Assembly (NCBI GenBank): GCA_026707735.1 | Contig: JAPOWH010000027.1 | Location: 62,001-126,000, forward strand | Source of the DNA: Gammaproteobacteria bacterium | GTDB lineage: Bacteria; Pseudomonadota; Gammaproteobacteria; Pseudomonadales; Azotimanducaceae | Direction of reading: 5' to 3' | Length of the DNA: 64,000 nt | Shown: piece after piece, positions 1 through 8,555 of the stretch | Numbering within the stretch: position 1 is the first letter of the stretch | Layout of the letters: each line of letters starts with the position of its first letter | Position numbers and translations under genes: made by a program | Notes under the pieces: model-generated | The model's input: only the letters and a program-made list of their open reading frames with translations | Database searches by the model: none | What the model was told of the DNA's origin: nothing

Positions 1-65
1 TCCTCGTCGTAGACAACTCCTCGAGAGCTCGAAGTTCCCTGATCGATAGCTAGCACGTAACGCAC
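1..65 (-). CDS. glpK: Glycerol kinase, N-terminal fragment (runs off left edge)
   Basis: Only about 21 codons are visible. Reading leftwards from a GTG at 65, the peptide starts MRYVLAIDQGTSSSRGVVYD. The DQGTSSSR segment is the first phosphate-binding motif of FGGY carbohydrate kinases and matches glycerol kinase best (family pattern DQGTTSSR). Glycerol kinase phosphorylates glycerol to sn-glycerol 3-phosphate in the cytoplasm. An in-frame TGA at 78-80 closes the frame upstream, so GTG 65 is the only good start; a weak GAGAG purine run precedes it. The gene follows the MaoC-like gene on the same strand by about 30 bases. Another FGGY kinase cannot be excluded from so short a piece. Confidence 0.72.
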   Translation of the reverse strand, partial: MRYVLAIDQGTSSSRGVVYDE

Positions 66-97
66 TGACGATGTCTCTCAGCTGCTTGGGACGAGAC

Positions 98-1204
98 CTA
101 GCGCTTTTCCTTGGTGGGAAGTTCTACGACTGCCGTTCCAAACGCCGTCGGTAGCCCTGCTTGGTTTACGTTCTCTATGCTTACTTCAACAAAGTGATCG
201 TGTCCAGATCGATATTTCCTAGCCACGGTGCCGTGAACTGTATTGGTGTCGCCAACGACATTTGGATGTCGAATCGACGCGTGCAGTTTGCGCAATGTTC
301 CGTCGTCCCCCATCCAATCGGTGACGATCTGAGCAAGCCAGCAAACGCGCTGCGGTCCAAAGTCGAATTGACCGGGCATGTTGCGGCGTCTCTGGGCATG
401 CTCTTCGTCGAAGCGTCCGCCGCCACCCAAGTCTGGAGAACCTTCGGCTTGTAGGGCTGCACGTGCGCTTCGTCCCGTGCCCAATACTCCATGGGTGAAC
501 AGGAACAGCTCCGTAACCGAGTATGTGCCTTTCTTCAGCGAGTTGATGGGCTCACCTTCTAAGACATCCTCCCAATAGAGCGTGTTGTTTCCTCGGCGCT
601 CCCTCTCCCAAACTAGAGGATCTGCCGGTTCGATCGGACTTTGTTCAGGTTGGCCCGATTGATCCTTGGCCGAGCGATCGTATTCCAGCATGCCTCCCGT
701 GTTCTGGTATCTCGCCATCAAAGTCTTGATGGTTGCAACTTGTTCTTGTCTTTGATTAGTAAACACTACATGACCGGTATTGAAGTTGATGGAACCAATT
801 CTCTTGCTTGTTTTTCGTTGCGTTTCGCCGACGGTCTCTCTTGCAGAGACCGTATCGTCCTTCCAGATTGGACGGATGAATTCGATTTCAGCGCCTGCAT
901 AGTTCACTGGCAGGTATCTAGTGGAGACCCGCTTCCGATCAATGGCGCCCGTTTCGCCCGCAATGACTCCGAGCGTTACGGCATAGAGAAATGTAGGGGG
1001 CGCAGTTATGTCTCCAAATCGACTCGTGTGTGCATATTCGACGTCACGGTAAAGAGGGTTGTAGTCGCCTACACCATCGCCATAACGTCGAATGTTGTCA
1101 AGACTGGCCTGTTTGGACGGGTTGTGCGGGAGAACAGTGCCGATCCCCCGTTCATACTCCTCTTGAAATTGATCTAGTGTCTCAATGAGATTGGAATTTG
1201 TCAT
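98..1204 (-). CDS. MaoC-like double hot-dog acyl dehydratase (FAS1-like dehydratase domain)
   Basis: A 368-residue cytoplasmic protein with two hot-dog halves. The N-terminal half carries GDYNPLYRD near residues 45-53, which matches the hydratase pattern G-D-x-N-P-hydrophobic-H-x-D but with Tyr where active MaoC enzymes have His. The C-terminal half starts near residue 215 (YWEDVLEGEPI) and carries a TELFLFTHG stretch. The family hydrates or dehydrates enoyl/3-hydroxyacyl-CoA thioesters; the substrate here is unknown. The ATG at 1204 lies directly against a divergent intergenic region shared with a PhyH-like gene. The missing His suggests the first half is structural and the second half, if any, is catalytic; that is inference. 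Confidence 0.8.
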   Translation of the reverse strand: MTNSNLIETLDQFQEEYERGIGTVLPHNPSKQASLDNIRRYGDGVGDYNPLYRDVEYAHTSRFGDITAPPTFLYAVTLGVIAGETGAIDRKRVSTRYLPVNYAGAEIEFIRPIWKDDTVSARETVGETQRKTSKRIGSINFNTGHVVFTNQRQEQVATIKTLMARYQNTGGMLEYDRSAKDQSGQPEQSPIEPADPLVWERERRGNNTLYWEDVLEGEPINSLKKGTYSVTELFLFTHGVLGTGRSARAALQAEGSPDLGGGGRFDEEHAQRRRNMPGQFDFGPQRVCWLAQIVTDWMGDDGTLRKLHASIRHPNVVGDTNTVHGTVARKYRSGHDHFVEVSIENVNQAGLPTAFGTAVVELPTKEKR

Positions 1205-1328
1205 GATGTCCCATATTTTGATTCGCGACCCGTCCTAATACGCCGTTTTCGAACCGATTGATCGAACGTTGGGGTTTTGCGTACGCTTCACGAATGATTC
1301 TAATGGCATGTGTAGCGAACGACATGCA

Positions 1329-1352
1329 ACGATTGATGCGCAAACCAATCGT
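1329..1352. promoter_or_regulatory. Inverted repeat in divergent intergenic region (possible operator)
   Basis: ACGATTG (1329-1335) and its exact reverse complement CAATCGT (1346-1352) are separated by 10 bases. The site lies about 70 bases before the ATG of the PhyH-like gene and about 125 bases from the start of the divergent MaoC-like gene, where a regulator could act on either. No clear -35/-10 pair was found beside it, so the operator role is a guess. Confidence 0.25.
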
Positions 1353-1423
1353 CGCTCTCTGCATAATTTGTTACGCACCTGTGTCGACATCAAAACCAAG
1401 TCTGATTCTTGGAACTCACTGAT

Positions 1424-2305
1424 ATGTATGCATCAAACCGGGAAGCAAGTCCCGAATCCGACAACGAAGACATCATCATTGATGGCTTGAACATCACCGA
1501 CTGCGTGCGTGAAATCAAGGACCGGGGGTTTACGGTTGTTGAAGACTTTGTCACACCCTCGGTAGTCGAGCACATTAGGAATGTGTTTGATACTGAAGTG
1601 CCGCTAACCGAGATGCGGGCCATTGGCACCAAGACCGGTAGGACGTTTCGAGCCCACAATCTCTTGGGTAAGACTCGCAATGTGGACTTCATGTTTCTCG
1701 ACAAACGGCTGCGAGCAATCGTCGAAGGGGTAATTGGACCAAGAACGCAAGTGAATGTAACCACGTTGTTCAATGTCCTGCCTGGCGAGACTCGACAGTA
1801 TTTGCATCAAGACGATGGACTTTGGCCCATCCCACGACCGCATCCTCCCTTTCTTTGCAACGCTCTATTAGCAATTGACGACCATGACATCGAAAATGGC
1901 GCAACGCATCTTGTGCCGTATAGCCACAAATGGCATGATCGACGGGTCGACCAGTCCATTGAGACAACGCGCGTCGAATTGAAATCGGGATCCATAGTCT
2001 TCTGGGAAGGTGGAATGTGGCACGGCGGCGGCGCGAATACGTCAAACGGCAGGGAACGACTTGGATTCTTCATGAGCCATGCTGTGTGGTATCTGCGTCC
2101 GCAGGAAATTCAATTGGTTTCTGTCCCGCGAGACCAAGTACGCGAAATGCCCGAACAAATGCAGCGACTGCTGGGCTACCACCGGTTTGGGTTGGGAGTG
2201 GATGGAAGAGATCCGATAGACGTGCTAAACGACGGTGTTGTCGTTCATCCGAGTGCAAGAATTCGATGGTGGCAGAACGCAGAACGGGAACATCAATCCA
2301 CCTAG
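1424..2305 (+). CDS. Phytanoyl-CoA dioxygenase (PhyH) family protein
   Basis: A probable Fe(II)/2-oxoglutarate oxygenase of about 293 residues. The iron-binding H-x-D is seen in YLHQDDGLWP (His128 and Asp130 from the ATG at 1424). The distal part has a WHGGG segment around the second iron-binding His and an Arg-containing segment (GRERLGFF) suited to binding 2-oxoglutarate. The frame extends upstream to a TTG at 1409, but ATG 1424 (MYASNREASP) is the better start. PhyH-family enzymes hydroxylate or halogenate small molecules and acyl-CoAs; the substrate cannot be told from sequence. It is divergent from a MaoC-like dehydratase, which hints at acyl-CoA metabolism. Confidence 0.82.
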   Translation: MYASNREASPESDNEDIIIDGLNITDCVREIKDRGFTVVEDFVTPSVVEHIRNVFDTEVPLTEMRAIGTKTGRTFRAHNLLGKTRNVDFMFLDKRLRAIVEGVIGPRTQVNVTTLFNVLPGETRQYLHQDDGLWPIPRPHPPFLCNALLAIDDHDIENGATHLVPYSHKWHDRRVDQSIETTRVELKSGSIVFWEGGMWHGGGANTSNGRERLGFFMSHAVWYLRPQEIQLVSVPRDQVREMPEQMQRLLGYHRFGLGVDGRDPIDVLNDGVVVHPSARIRWWQNAEREHQST

Positions 2306-2514
2306 ACATTATTCATCACAAGCGCGCACTTCGCCGATTCCCAGACCAATTGATTGTTTCTTTGTAGTGCAGCACAGTTGGGCCTACACGCACTTGTTAC
2401 GAATCTCCCAGCAAGTTGCGCGCCTCTAGATTTCTAGCTAATGCGACATGCGAATGAAAGTCTTGGATGCTCAATTCGCACCAACGGTCACTACCAATGG
2501 GCACTTCAAAATCA

Positions 2515-2542
2515 TTGACATCCAATCTTTAGTAGTTATTCT
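2515..2542 (+). promoter_or_regulatory. Candidate sigma70 promoter of the phoH operon
   Basis: A perfect -35 TTGACA (2515-2520) is followed after 16 bases by TATTCT (2537-2542, 4 of 6 matches to TATAAT). Transcription would begin near 2549, leaving only about 25 bases before the TTG start of phoH. The 270-base stretch before the gene holds no other good promoter that I can see. Confidence 0.5.
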
Positions 2543-2573
2543 TTAGTTCCCTCTACCAATCTATGCAACCCTC

Positions 2574-3599
2574 TTGAGCGAAGATTCGCCTGCGGCCGAC
2601 GTGACCGCAAATCTGAATCTAGAACCCAACGATCACCGTCGCCTCGCCGTATTGTGCGGTCCGTTCGATCAGAATATCCGTCAACTAGAGCAGCGTCTCG
2701 ACATCTACATCAGCAATCGAGGAAACGCTTTCCGGCTCACTGGACCTGACGAGCAAGTTCAGGCTGGTATCGCATTGCTCACTCAGTTGTATCGGGAAAC
2801 CAACAAACTTGAGTCGCTAGAGCCAAGTACTGTGCATCTATTTCTTCAAGAATCTGGGGTTCAGGACTTAGTGACCGGAACTGCATCCGACCACAAGTCC
2901 TCAGAAGTTCGAACCAAAAAAAGAACGATTCGACCGCGAGGCGCAAACCAAGCACAGTTTGTCGCAAACATGCGTCGTTTTGACGTGAATTTCGGTGTTG
3001 GCCCAGCTGGGACAGGAAAAACCTATTTGGCTGTAGCTTGTGCCGTAGAAGCTTTGGAGAATGAGCGAATTGGTCGGATAGTGCTTGTGCGTCCGGCAGT
3101 TGAGGTAGGTGAGAAATTGGGATTTCTTCCAGGCGACCTCTATCAAAAGATCGACCCTTACTTGCGTCCGCTCTACGATGCACTCTATGAAATGCTGGGA
3201 TCGGAACGCGTAAACAAACATGTGGAACGCAGCGTTATCGAAATTGCGCCACTAGCCTACATGCGTGGGCGAACCCTAAACAACGCCTTCATAATCTTGG
3301 ACGAAGGTCAGAACACTACCATTTCGCAAATGAAGATGTTTTTGACCAGAATCGGGTTTGGATCGACGGTGGCCATAACGGGAGACTTGACGCAAATCGA
3401 CCTTCCTCAAGGTCAGCACGGCAAGCAATCTGGGCTTGTTCATGTGTTGGACATAGTGCGCGACATTCCCGGCTTGTCTATCGTACGATTCAACAAACGG
3501 GACGTAGTTCGCCATCCTGTAGTGCAACGAATCGTCGAGGCCTACGAGAAATCTGACGCACGATCCTCTAGTATGAATGGAGCCGGAGGAGAGTCCTAG
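2574..3599 (+). CDS. phoH: PhoH-like ATPase (YbeZ)
   Basis: A 341-residue cytoplasmic P-loop ATPase. A KH-like N-terminal RNA-binding part precedes the PhoH core with Walker A GPAGTGKT (143-150) and Walker B FIILDEGQN (239-247). YbeZ works with the RNase YbeY in rRNA maturation and stress; here ybeY follows after 9 bases, as in E. coli and Pseudomonas. The frame opens with TTG at 2574; there is no in-frame ATG upstream and the first one downstream would remove the whole N-terminal part, so TTG is chosen although no Shine-Dalgarno sequence is visible. It is the first gene of phoH-ybeY-corC-lnt. Confidence 0.95.
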   Translation: MSEDSPAADVTANLNLEPNDHRRLAVLCGPFDQNIRQLEQRLDIYISNRGNAFRLTGPDEQVQAGIALLTQLYRETNKLESLEPSTVHLFLQESGVQDLVTGTASDHKSSEVRTKKRTIRPRGANQAQFVANMRRFDVNFGVGPAGTGKTYLAVACAVEALENERIGRIVLVRPAVEVGEKLGFLPGDLYQKIDPYLRPLYDALYEMLGSERVNKHVERSVIEIAPLAYMRGRTLNNAFIILDEGQNTTISQMKMFLTRIGFGSTVAITGDLTQIDLPQGQHGKQSGLVHVLDIVRDIPGLSIVRFNKRDVVRHPVVQRIVEAYEKSDARSSSMNGAGGES

Positions 3600-3608
3600 G
3601 ACTCATCT

Positions 3609-4070
3609 ATGCAAACTATCGAAGTGGATCCTGATCCCGACATATGGGTTCAAGTTGCCGACGCTACAAACCCCATCAATGTTGAGTGCGTGAAGACGTG
3701 GGTTGACGCAGCTCGACACGAGAATCAAGGAACGATTTGCGTTCGGTTCGTTGGCGAGTGCGAAGGTCGCTTGCTAAACAGGCAGTTTAGAAACATCGAC
3801 AGCGCAACAAACGTACTCTCGTTTGAAGCAAGAGAGAGTGGAATCCTTGGCGACATCGCAATCTGCGTGCCCGTGGCAGAGAACGAAGCCCGCGAACAGC
3901 AAAAGCCGCTTGTCGATCATCTAGCTCACCTCGTCGTTCATGGAACACTACATCTCTGCGGATTCGATCACGAAACTAGCAATGAAGCAATGAAAATGGA
4001 GTCCAAGGAGATCAGCGTCTTGAGATCGCTTGGTTTTGGCAATCCCTATACGAACCATGGCTGCGACTGA
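3609..4070 (+). CDS. ybeY: Endoribonuclease YbeY (16S rRNA maturation and ribosome quality control)
   Basis: 153 residues, the usual size. The metal-binding signature H-x3-H-x5-H is complete (HGTLHLCGFDH, His111, His115, His121), and the preceding RNIDSATNVLSF and GDI motifs are also typical. YbeY is a zinc-dependent single-strand RNase needed for 16S rRNA 3' end maturation and 70S quality control. The start is ATG 3609, 9 bases after phoH. The 3' end overlaps the start of corC by 14 bases, which suggests translational coupling. Confidence 0.96.
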   Translation: MQTIEVDPDPDIWVQVADATNPINVECVKTWVDAARHENQGTICVRFVGECEGRLLNRQFRNIDSATNVLSFEARESGILGDIAICVPVAENEAREQQKPLVDHLAHLVVHGTLHLCGFDHETSNEAMKMESKEISVLRSLGFGNPYTNHGCD

Positions 4071-4902
4071 CGACAATAGACCAAAGTGGCGCGATTGGCT
4101 CGCGCCGCTCTTTGGAAACGGCGATGATGCCGATGGGACAGCACGAATCGAAGACTTGTTGAAAGATGCAGCGGTTCGTGAACTTGTCGACCCAGATACC
4201 GTAAAGATCATTTATGGTGCACTGCAGGTCTCTGATATGCGGGCTCGAGACATCATGGTTCCTCGTGCAAATATGGTGTTCATCAAATTCAACGCATCAA
4301 CTGAGGAAATCCTGCAAGTATTCAGCGAGAACCCACACTCTCGATTTCCCGTGATTGGAGAGGATATCGACGACATTAGAGGGATACTGCACACGAAGGA
4401 CTTGATTAGCAAAATCCTCAACGAATCCAAAACAAACGGATTGGTCCTGGAAGACATAATCCGACAGGCAAGAGTCATCCCGGAAAGCAAAAGATTGAAC
4501 GTACTACTTAAGGACTTTCGTTCGGCACGTCAGCACATGGCCATAGTCGTTGATGAGTACACGAGTGTCGCAGGTTTGATCACGATCGAGGACGTTCTCG
4601 AACAGATCGTCGGGGATATCGAGGACGAACATGATCCAGCGGACGATGAAGGACTAATCGTCAAATTGGACGATGGCACTTTTCGAGTAAAGGGGGAAAC
4701 TCCCATTGGCGAATTTAACGAGTACTTCCAGGTTAGTTTCGCCACCGACGAATTCGATACTATCGGTGGCATAGTCACCAATAGATTCGGTCATGTTCCC
4801 TCACCTAACGAATTCATGGAAATCGACGGTTACCTCTACACTGTTGTGAACGCCGACAATAGAAGAGTAGACCTACTGCACCTGGCAGCAGTAGAGCAAT
4901 AG
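4057..4902 (+). CDS. ybeX: CBS-pair CorC/YbeX family protein
   Basis: 281 residues from ATG 4057 (MAATDDNRPKW); the frame extends to a TTG at 4030 but the ATG fits the family better. Two CBS domains lie around residues 65-195 (ARDIMVPRANMVFI begins the first, VAGLITIEDVLEQIVGDIEDE ends the second), followed by a CorC_HlyC transporter-associated domain (DGTFRVKGETPIGEFNEYF onward). There are no membrane segments, so this is the soluble YbeX/CorC form. It has been linked to magnesium/cobalt efflux and, more recently, to ribosome metabolism; the exact role is unsettled. Third gene of the operon. Confidence 0.93.
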   Translation: MAATDDNRPKWRDWLAPLFGNGDDADGTARIEDLLKDAAVRELVDPDTVKIIYGALQVSDMRARDIMVPRANMVFIKFNASTEEILQVFSENPHSRFPVIGEDIDDIRGILHTKDLISKILNESKTNGLVLEDIIRQARVIPESKRLNVLLKDFRSARQHMAIVVDEYTSVAGLITIEDVLEQIVGDIEDEHDPADDEGLIVKLDDGTFRVKGETPIGEFNEYFQVSFATDEFDTIGGIVTNRFGHVPSPNEFMEIDGYLYTVVNADNRRVDLLHLAAVEQ

Positions 4903-4913
4903 AACGAGTCGTA

Positions 4914-6437
4914 TTGCTTCGGTACTTGCTGGCTCTGCTGGCAGGTCTGTGTTTCCCACTCGGGCTCGCCCCCTATGGAATCTGGCCATTCGCAATTGCT
5001 TCTGTGGTCGCTCTCCTCTATTGCTTGCGAGATGCGCAAGCTCTGCAATCGCTTGGGTACTTGTTGGTGTATGGCATCGGCATGTATGCGGTGGGAGCTT
5101 CGTGGCTATACGAAGCCCTAATTATCCTAGGCGATGTGGAGGAGTGGTTGGCAGTACTCCTAAGCTCGACATTTGTATTGTTCTATGCCGGCTTCTTCAC
5201 ATTGACGGTATTTTTTGCGCAAATCTGGATAAGAACAGTTCTCGGATCCCTCCTCAGGTCACATAGCGCACTTGCCAGCTCCATAGCATGGTGCGCGGGA
5301 TGGCTGATCTACGAACAGATTAACTACTCGACAAGCCTGGACACTTCATTTCCGTGGCTCCACATCGGCTATGCGTTCACTGACACCTGGGTGGCAAGCC
5401 TAGCGTCAATTGGAGGCGTCACTCTAGTGGGGCTATGCGCTTTTGTAATGGCTCTTGGCATTCTCGAGTTTCCTCGTTGGAGGCTTTGGAGCATGGTTGC
5501 AATCGGAGTTCCCTGGTTCGCCGGTGCATTGGTAGCACAACAACACTGGACAAACGCTGGAGAGGAAGTTGATGTCGCTCTCGTTCAAGCAAACGTTTCG
5601 CTACAAGAGAAGTGGGAGGACAGTGGATTTGTACGATCATGGGAAGCGCACGTTGACCTCACGGCACAGATCGATGCAGCCGATCTGATAGTGTGGCCCG
5701 AGGTTGCGTTGCCCGCATATGAGGACGAACTCCACCCACATTTTCGTTACCTAACTGAGGGGCTCGATGCAACCTTAGTTATTGGAGCTATTGTGCGTCG
5801 CGGTTTCGATGGACCGGTGTACAACGCCGTTGTTGTTTTGGAACCAGGCTACGAAAGGGTGGGGAAATTTCTCAAGACCAAGTTGGTTCCCTTTGGAGAG
5901 TACACTCCGTTCTCTTGGCTGTTTGGTCCGATTCGAGACGCAATGGATATCAAGAGCGAGGATTACAGCAAAGGAAGCATGAATCAACAACCGCTCACGA
6001 TTTCGTGCTGTACCTTCGGGGTAAGCGTATGCTATGAAGTCGCGTTTCCCATGCTGATTGCAGAACGAGCTCGCAACACGGATTTCATTGTGGCTAGTAG
6101 CGAAGACGCTTGGTTTGGAAATTCACTCGGACCAGCTCAACACATGCAGATTTCCCGCATGCGCGCCATTGAGACTGGACGCTATCTAATACGTAGCACT
6201 AGCAATGGAATTACCGGCATCGTAGACCCCAAAGGTAGGCTAGTTCACAGGCTGCCCCGCAACGAACCGGGCGTCCTGCGAATGAAAATCACGAAAATGG
6301 AAGGTTCAACTCCATTCATGTACCTCGCCGCTTTCATAGGATCGATTGCAAGTCCGTTCTTTGGAATCGGTGCGGCAATCGGGCTGCCTCTTGTGGCTTT
6401 GGTTGCAAGGCCAAAACGGCCTGTGCCGCACGGTTGA
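4914..6437 (+). CDS. lnt: Apolipoprotein N-acyltransferase
   Basis: 507 residues in the inner membrane. Several hydrophobic helices fill residues 1-215, followed by a periplasmic carbon-nitrogen hydrolase domain and a C-terminal membrane helix. The catalytic triad is visible: Glu263 (VWPEVALP), Lys321 (KTKLVPFGEY) and Cys373 (SVCYEVAFP). Lnt adds the third acyl chain to outer-membrane lipoproteins such as LptE, which is encoded 7 kb downstream. It starts with TTG at 4914, 11 bases after corC, with a weak purine-rich ACGAG before it. Last gene of the phoH operon; it converges on a phosphotransferase gene with a 23-base gap and no visible terminator. Confidence 0.95.
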   Translation: MLRYLLALLAGLCFPLGLAPYGIWPFAIASVVALLYCLRDAQALQSLGYLLVYGIGMYAVGASWLYEALIILGDVEEWLAVLLSSTFVLFYAGFFTLTVFFAQIWIRTVLGSLLRSHSALASSIAWCAGWLIYEQINYSTSLDTSFPWLHIGYAFTDTWVASLASIGGVTLVGLCAFVMALGILEFPRWRLWSMVAIGVPWFAGALVAQQHWTNAGEEVDVALVQANVSLQEKWEDSGFVRSWEAHVDLTAQIDAADLIVWPEVALPAYEDELHPHFRYLTEGLDATLVIGAIVRRGFDGPVYNAVVVLEPGYERVGKFLKTKLVPFGEYTPFSWLFGPIRDAMDIKSEDYSKGSMNQQPLTISCCTFGVSVCYEVAFPMLIAERARNTDFIVASSEDAWFGNSLGPAQHMQISRMRAIETGRYLIRSTSNGITGIVDPKGRLVHRLPRNEPGVLRMKITKMEGSTPFMYLAAFIGSIASPFFGIGAAIGLPLVALVARPKRPVPHG

Positions 6438-6460
6438 TCTTCTACCCAGAGAATCAATCG

Positions 6461-7639
6461 CTACTTGGCTCTGCGAAATAACGTAGATAGTCCATACGCT
6501 AAGTTGATCAATCCATTGACAGCAACTGCCGCACTGAATCGACTTGGGCGAAAATCCAGAAACTCGTCTGCGTCGAGTTCCTCAATCGCCTGTAGCGTGC
6601 GTTTCAGTCCTGCGACCACCAAGTCATTGCTACGGTCAACGCTGAGATCCAAGCCTCCACTGACTATCACAGCGGTAAGCAAACACGACAGTACTCCTTG
6701 GCGGTAAAAGTCCCATCCCTCAGGGAATCCCAAAGGAATGCCGCTTTCTTTGGAGACCACCTCGCAGTACTTTTCTATAGCTTCACGTTCGACGATCCTG
6801 CGAATTTCGGGCGTCAAACTCCCAGTAAGGAAATAGGCAACATCAAAGAACCCACCAGAGATTCCACTCACTTGCCAATCGAGTACTGCCAATTCTCCCT
6901 CTTCTCCAAAGAACATGTTGTCAAGTCTGTAGTCGCCGTGAATGTATGTGACGTCTGACGACCCCGACATGATCATTAGCTCTGTTGTTCTCTTGCCGAA
7001 GGTACGTACAACTTGCTCGAGACGCGAATTGAAGAACTGTTTAAACTTTTGTATCGCCAGGTCCACATTGGATCGGAAAATGAAGTGCACGACGGCAGCA
7101 TTGATGGGCGTTATCACTTGATAGGCCTCAGATAGAGACGGCGCATCCTTTTTATTCCAAAACTGACCGTGCAGCCGACCTATTGCCGTGACTGCAGCAA
7201 GCGCTTGTTCTCTGGACGCGCCTTCTAGTTGATTGAAGGCCTTCATATAACGGAGGTCCTCCAAAACTAGAACGAACGAATTGCTGGGCTGATCGATTGC
7301 TCCGTGGTAAAGCTTAGGGGCACGAATCTTTGCAATTGGCTGCATCGTTGCATAGAAGTCATACTCGCGCTTGTATAGGTCCAGTGACTTTGCCAACTTT
7401 AGGCTAGCTGGGTCAGAGCTGGACATTTTCAATACGACGGACTGTGGATAGTCGAGCTCTTCGGAGTAACTAAGATTGCACCGATAGAGGGAAGCCATGA
7501 GACCATACCCCACGCCGATCTCGTTTAACTCGATGCTCTGAAGTTTTTCCGACATGTCGGGGAAGCTGTCCTGCAGCGCTCCCGCAATCCAATCGCGTGT
7601 GATTTCAGATTTGCCGGCTGGAATGTCCAATTGAGCCAT
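6461..7639 (-). CDS. APH/ecdysteroid-kinase-like phosphotransferase
   Basis: A 392-residue cytoplasmic kinase-fold protein. The catalytic loop is YIHGDYRLDN (His234, Asp236) and the metal-binding motif is LDWQ (Asp254), both typical of the aminoglycoside phosphotransferase superfamily. The overall layout (an EDL segment near 127, long C-terminal helices) is closest to the EcKL/DUF1679 type, often found beside lipid and CoA genes in bacteria. The substrate is unknown and antibiotic resistance should not be assumed. ATG 7639 is the start; no good ribosome binding site is seen. It is divergent from yedK. Confidence 0.8.
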   Translation of the reverse strand: MAQLDIPAGKSEITRDWIAGALQDSFPDMSEKLQSIELNEIGVGYGLMASLYRCNLSYSEELDYPQSVVLKMSSSDPASLKLAKSLDLYKREYDFYATMQPIAKIRAPKLYHGAIDQPSNSFVLVLEDLRYMKAFNQLEGASREQALAAVTAIGRLHGQFWNKKDAPSLSEAYQVITPINAAVVHFIFRSNVDLAIQKFKQFFNSRLEQVVRTFGKRTTELMIMSGSSDVTYIHGDYRLDNMFFGEEGELAVLDWQVSGISGGFFDVAYFLTGSLTPEIRRIVEREAIEKYCEVVSKESGIPLGFPEGWDFYRQGVLSCLLTAVIVSGGLDLSVDRSNDLVVAGLKRTLQAIEELDADEFLDFRPSRFSAAVAVNGLINLAYGLSTLFRRAK

Positions 7640-7750
7640 CTAGGGATTTGCTAAATTTGTCCGTGACGCTCTATTAGAGTAGCCGATGTTCTCCTGAGCA
7701 ATCTAACTCGAGCGCCGCACACGGTGAGCCCAGGTGCCAATGGCCAATCA

Positions 7751-7764
7751 CTTACTGTAGTAAG
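7751..7764. promoter_or_regulatory. Short palindrome upstream of yedK
   Basis: CTTACT and AGTAAG flank two bases (CTTACTGTAGTAAG), a 14-base inverted repeat about 80 bases before yedK and about 110 bases before the divergent phosphotransferase gene. It could be an operator. It is not a gammaproteobacterial LexA box (CTGT-N8-ACAG). Confidence 0.2.
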
Positions 7765-7842
7765 ATCAACGAAACAGTCGCTGACCATCCTGCACGGCGA
7801 CAACCCCAACGCATACAAGAACTTGTCGACGAGGAATGCACG

Positions 7843-8538
7843 ATGTGTGGTCGATTTACTCAACAGATCAGCTGGCGAGAACTTCGAGACCTTTACCTGT
7901 TGTCTGGAGAGCCTCCGACGACCGGAATTGAGACTAAATTCAATGGCGCTCCAACGCAAGATTTTGTGGTTTGCCGTTTAGATGAAGAAGGTGAGCGAAC
8001 CGTTGCAATTCTACGGTGGGGTCTAGTTCCATTCTGGGCAAAGGACAAGAGCATCGGTTCGCGTTTGATCAACGCGCGTGCTGAAAGCGTACACTCTAAA
8101 CCTTCGTTTCGAAACGCGTTTCGCTCAAGACGCTGCTTGGTGCCTGCAAGCGGATGGTTCGAGTGGATCCAATCAGGTGCTAGAAAACAACCCTTCTACA
8201 TTTCGCTTGCCGCGCGCAAGCCTGCATCGTTTGCAGCCGTTTGGGAATGCTGGGACAGAGAGGGCGAACCAATGGAAACATTCTCGATCATCACTACCGC
8301 AGCGTCATCTCAACTCAGCAACCTGCACCATAGACAGCCCGCAGTAGTTCCAATGGGGTACTTTGACGACTGGCTTGATCCCTCCACCAATAGCAACACC
8401 TTGCGAGATCTTGTAAACACTCCCAATGAAGGTCCCTACGAATATCACGCGGTAAGCACTAGAGTGAACAACGTCCGCAATAATGAAGCGGACATACTAG
8501 AACCGCTCTCCGAGCAAGATCTTCTTGGTACAACGTAG
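7843..8538 (+). CDS. yedK: SOS-response-associated peptidase family protein (YedK/HMCES, abasic-site crosslinker)
   Basis: 231 residues. The protein begins MCGRF, so Cys2 becomes the N-terminal nucleophile after Met removal. The other active-site residues are recognisable: Asn77 (LINARAE), Glu107 (GWFEW) and His162 (HHRQP, where the family usually has H-x-RMP). YedK forms a covalent thiazolidine link to abasic sites in single-stranded DNA and protects them during replication. The Met-Cys start fixes the initiation codon at 7843. It converges on a TPP-enzyme gene 17 bases downstream. I see no LexA box upstream. Confidence 0.92.
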   Translation: MCGRFTQQISWRELRDLYLLSGEPPTTGIETKFNGAPTQDFVVCRLDEEGERTVAILRWGLVPFWAKDKSIGSRLINARAESVHSKPSFRNAFRSRRCLVPASGWFEWIQSGARKQPFYISLAARKPASFAAVWECWDREGEPMETFSIITTAASSQLSNLHHRQPAVVPMGYFDDWLDPSTNSNTLRDLVNTPNEGPYEYHAVSTRVNNVRNNEADILEPLSEQDLLGTT

Positions 8539-8555
8539 ACCCACTCACCGGAGTT

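Noticed and set aside
641-1177. 178-codon plus-strand frame opposite the MaoC-like gene
   Set aside because: It lies wholly within the MaoC gene on the other strand and shows no domain or signal.
6461-7639. Antibiotic-resistance phosphotransferase
   Set aside because: The motifs are those of the whole APH superfamily; the overall form fits the EcKL/DUF1679 group, not known resistance enzymes.
7640-7842. SOS box upstream of yedK
   Set aside because: No CTGT-N8-ACAG site; the nearest CTGT and ACAG are 15 bases apart.
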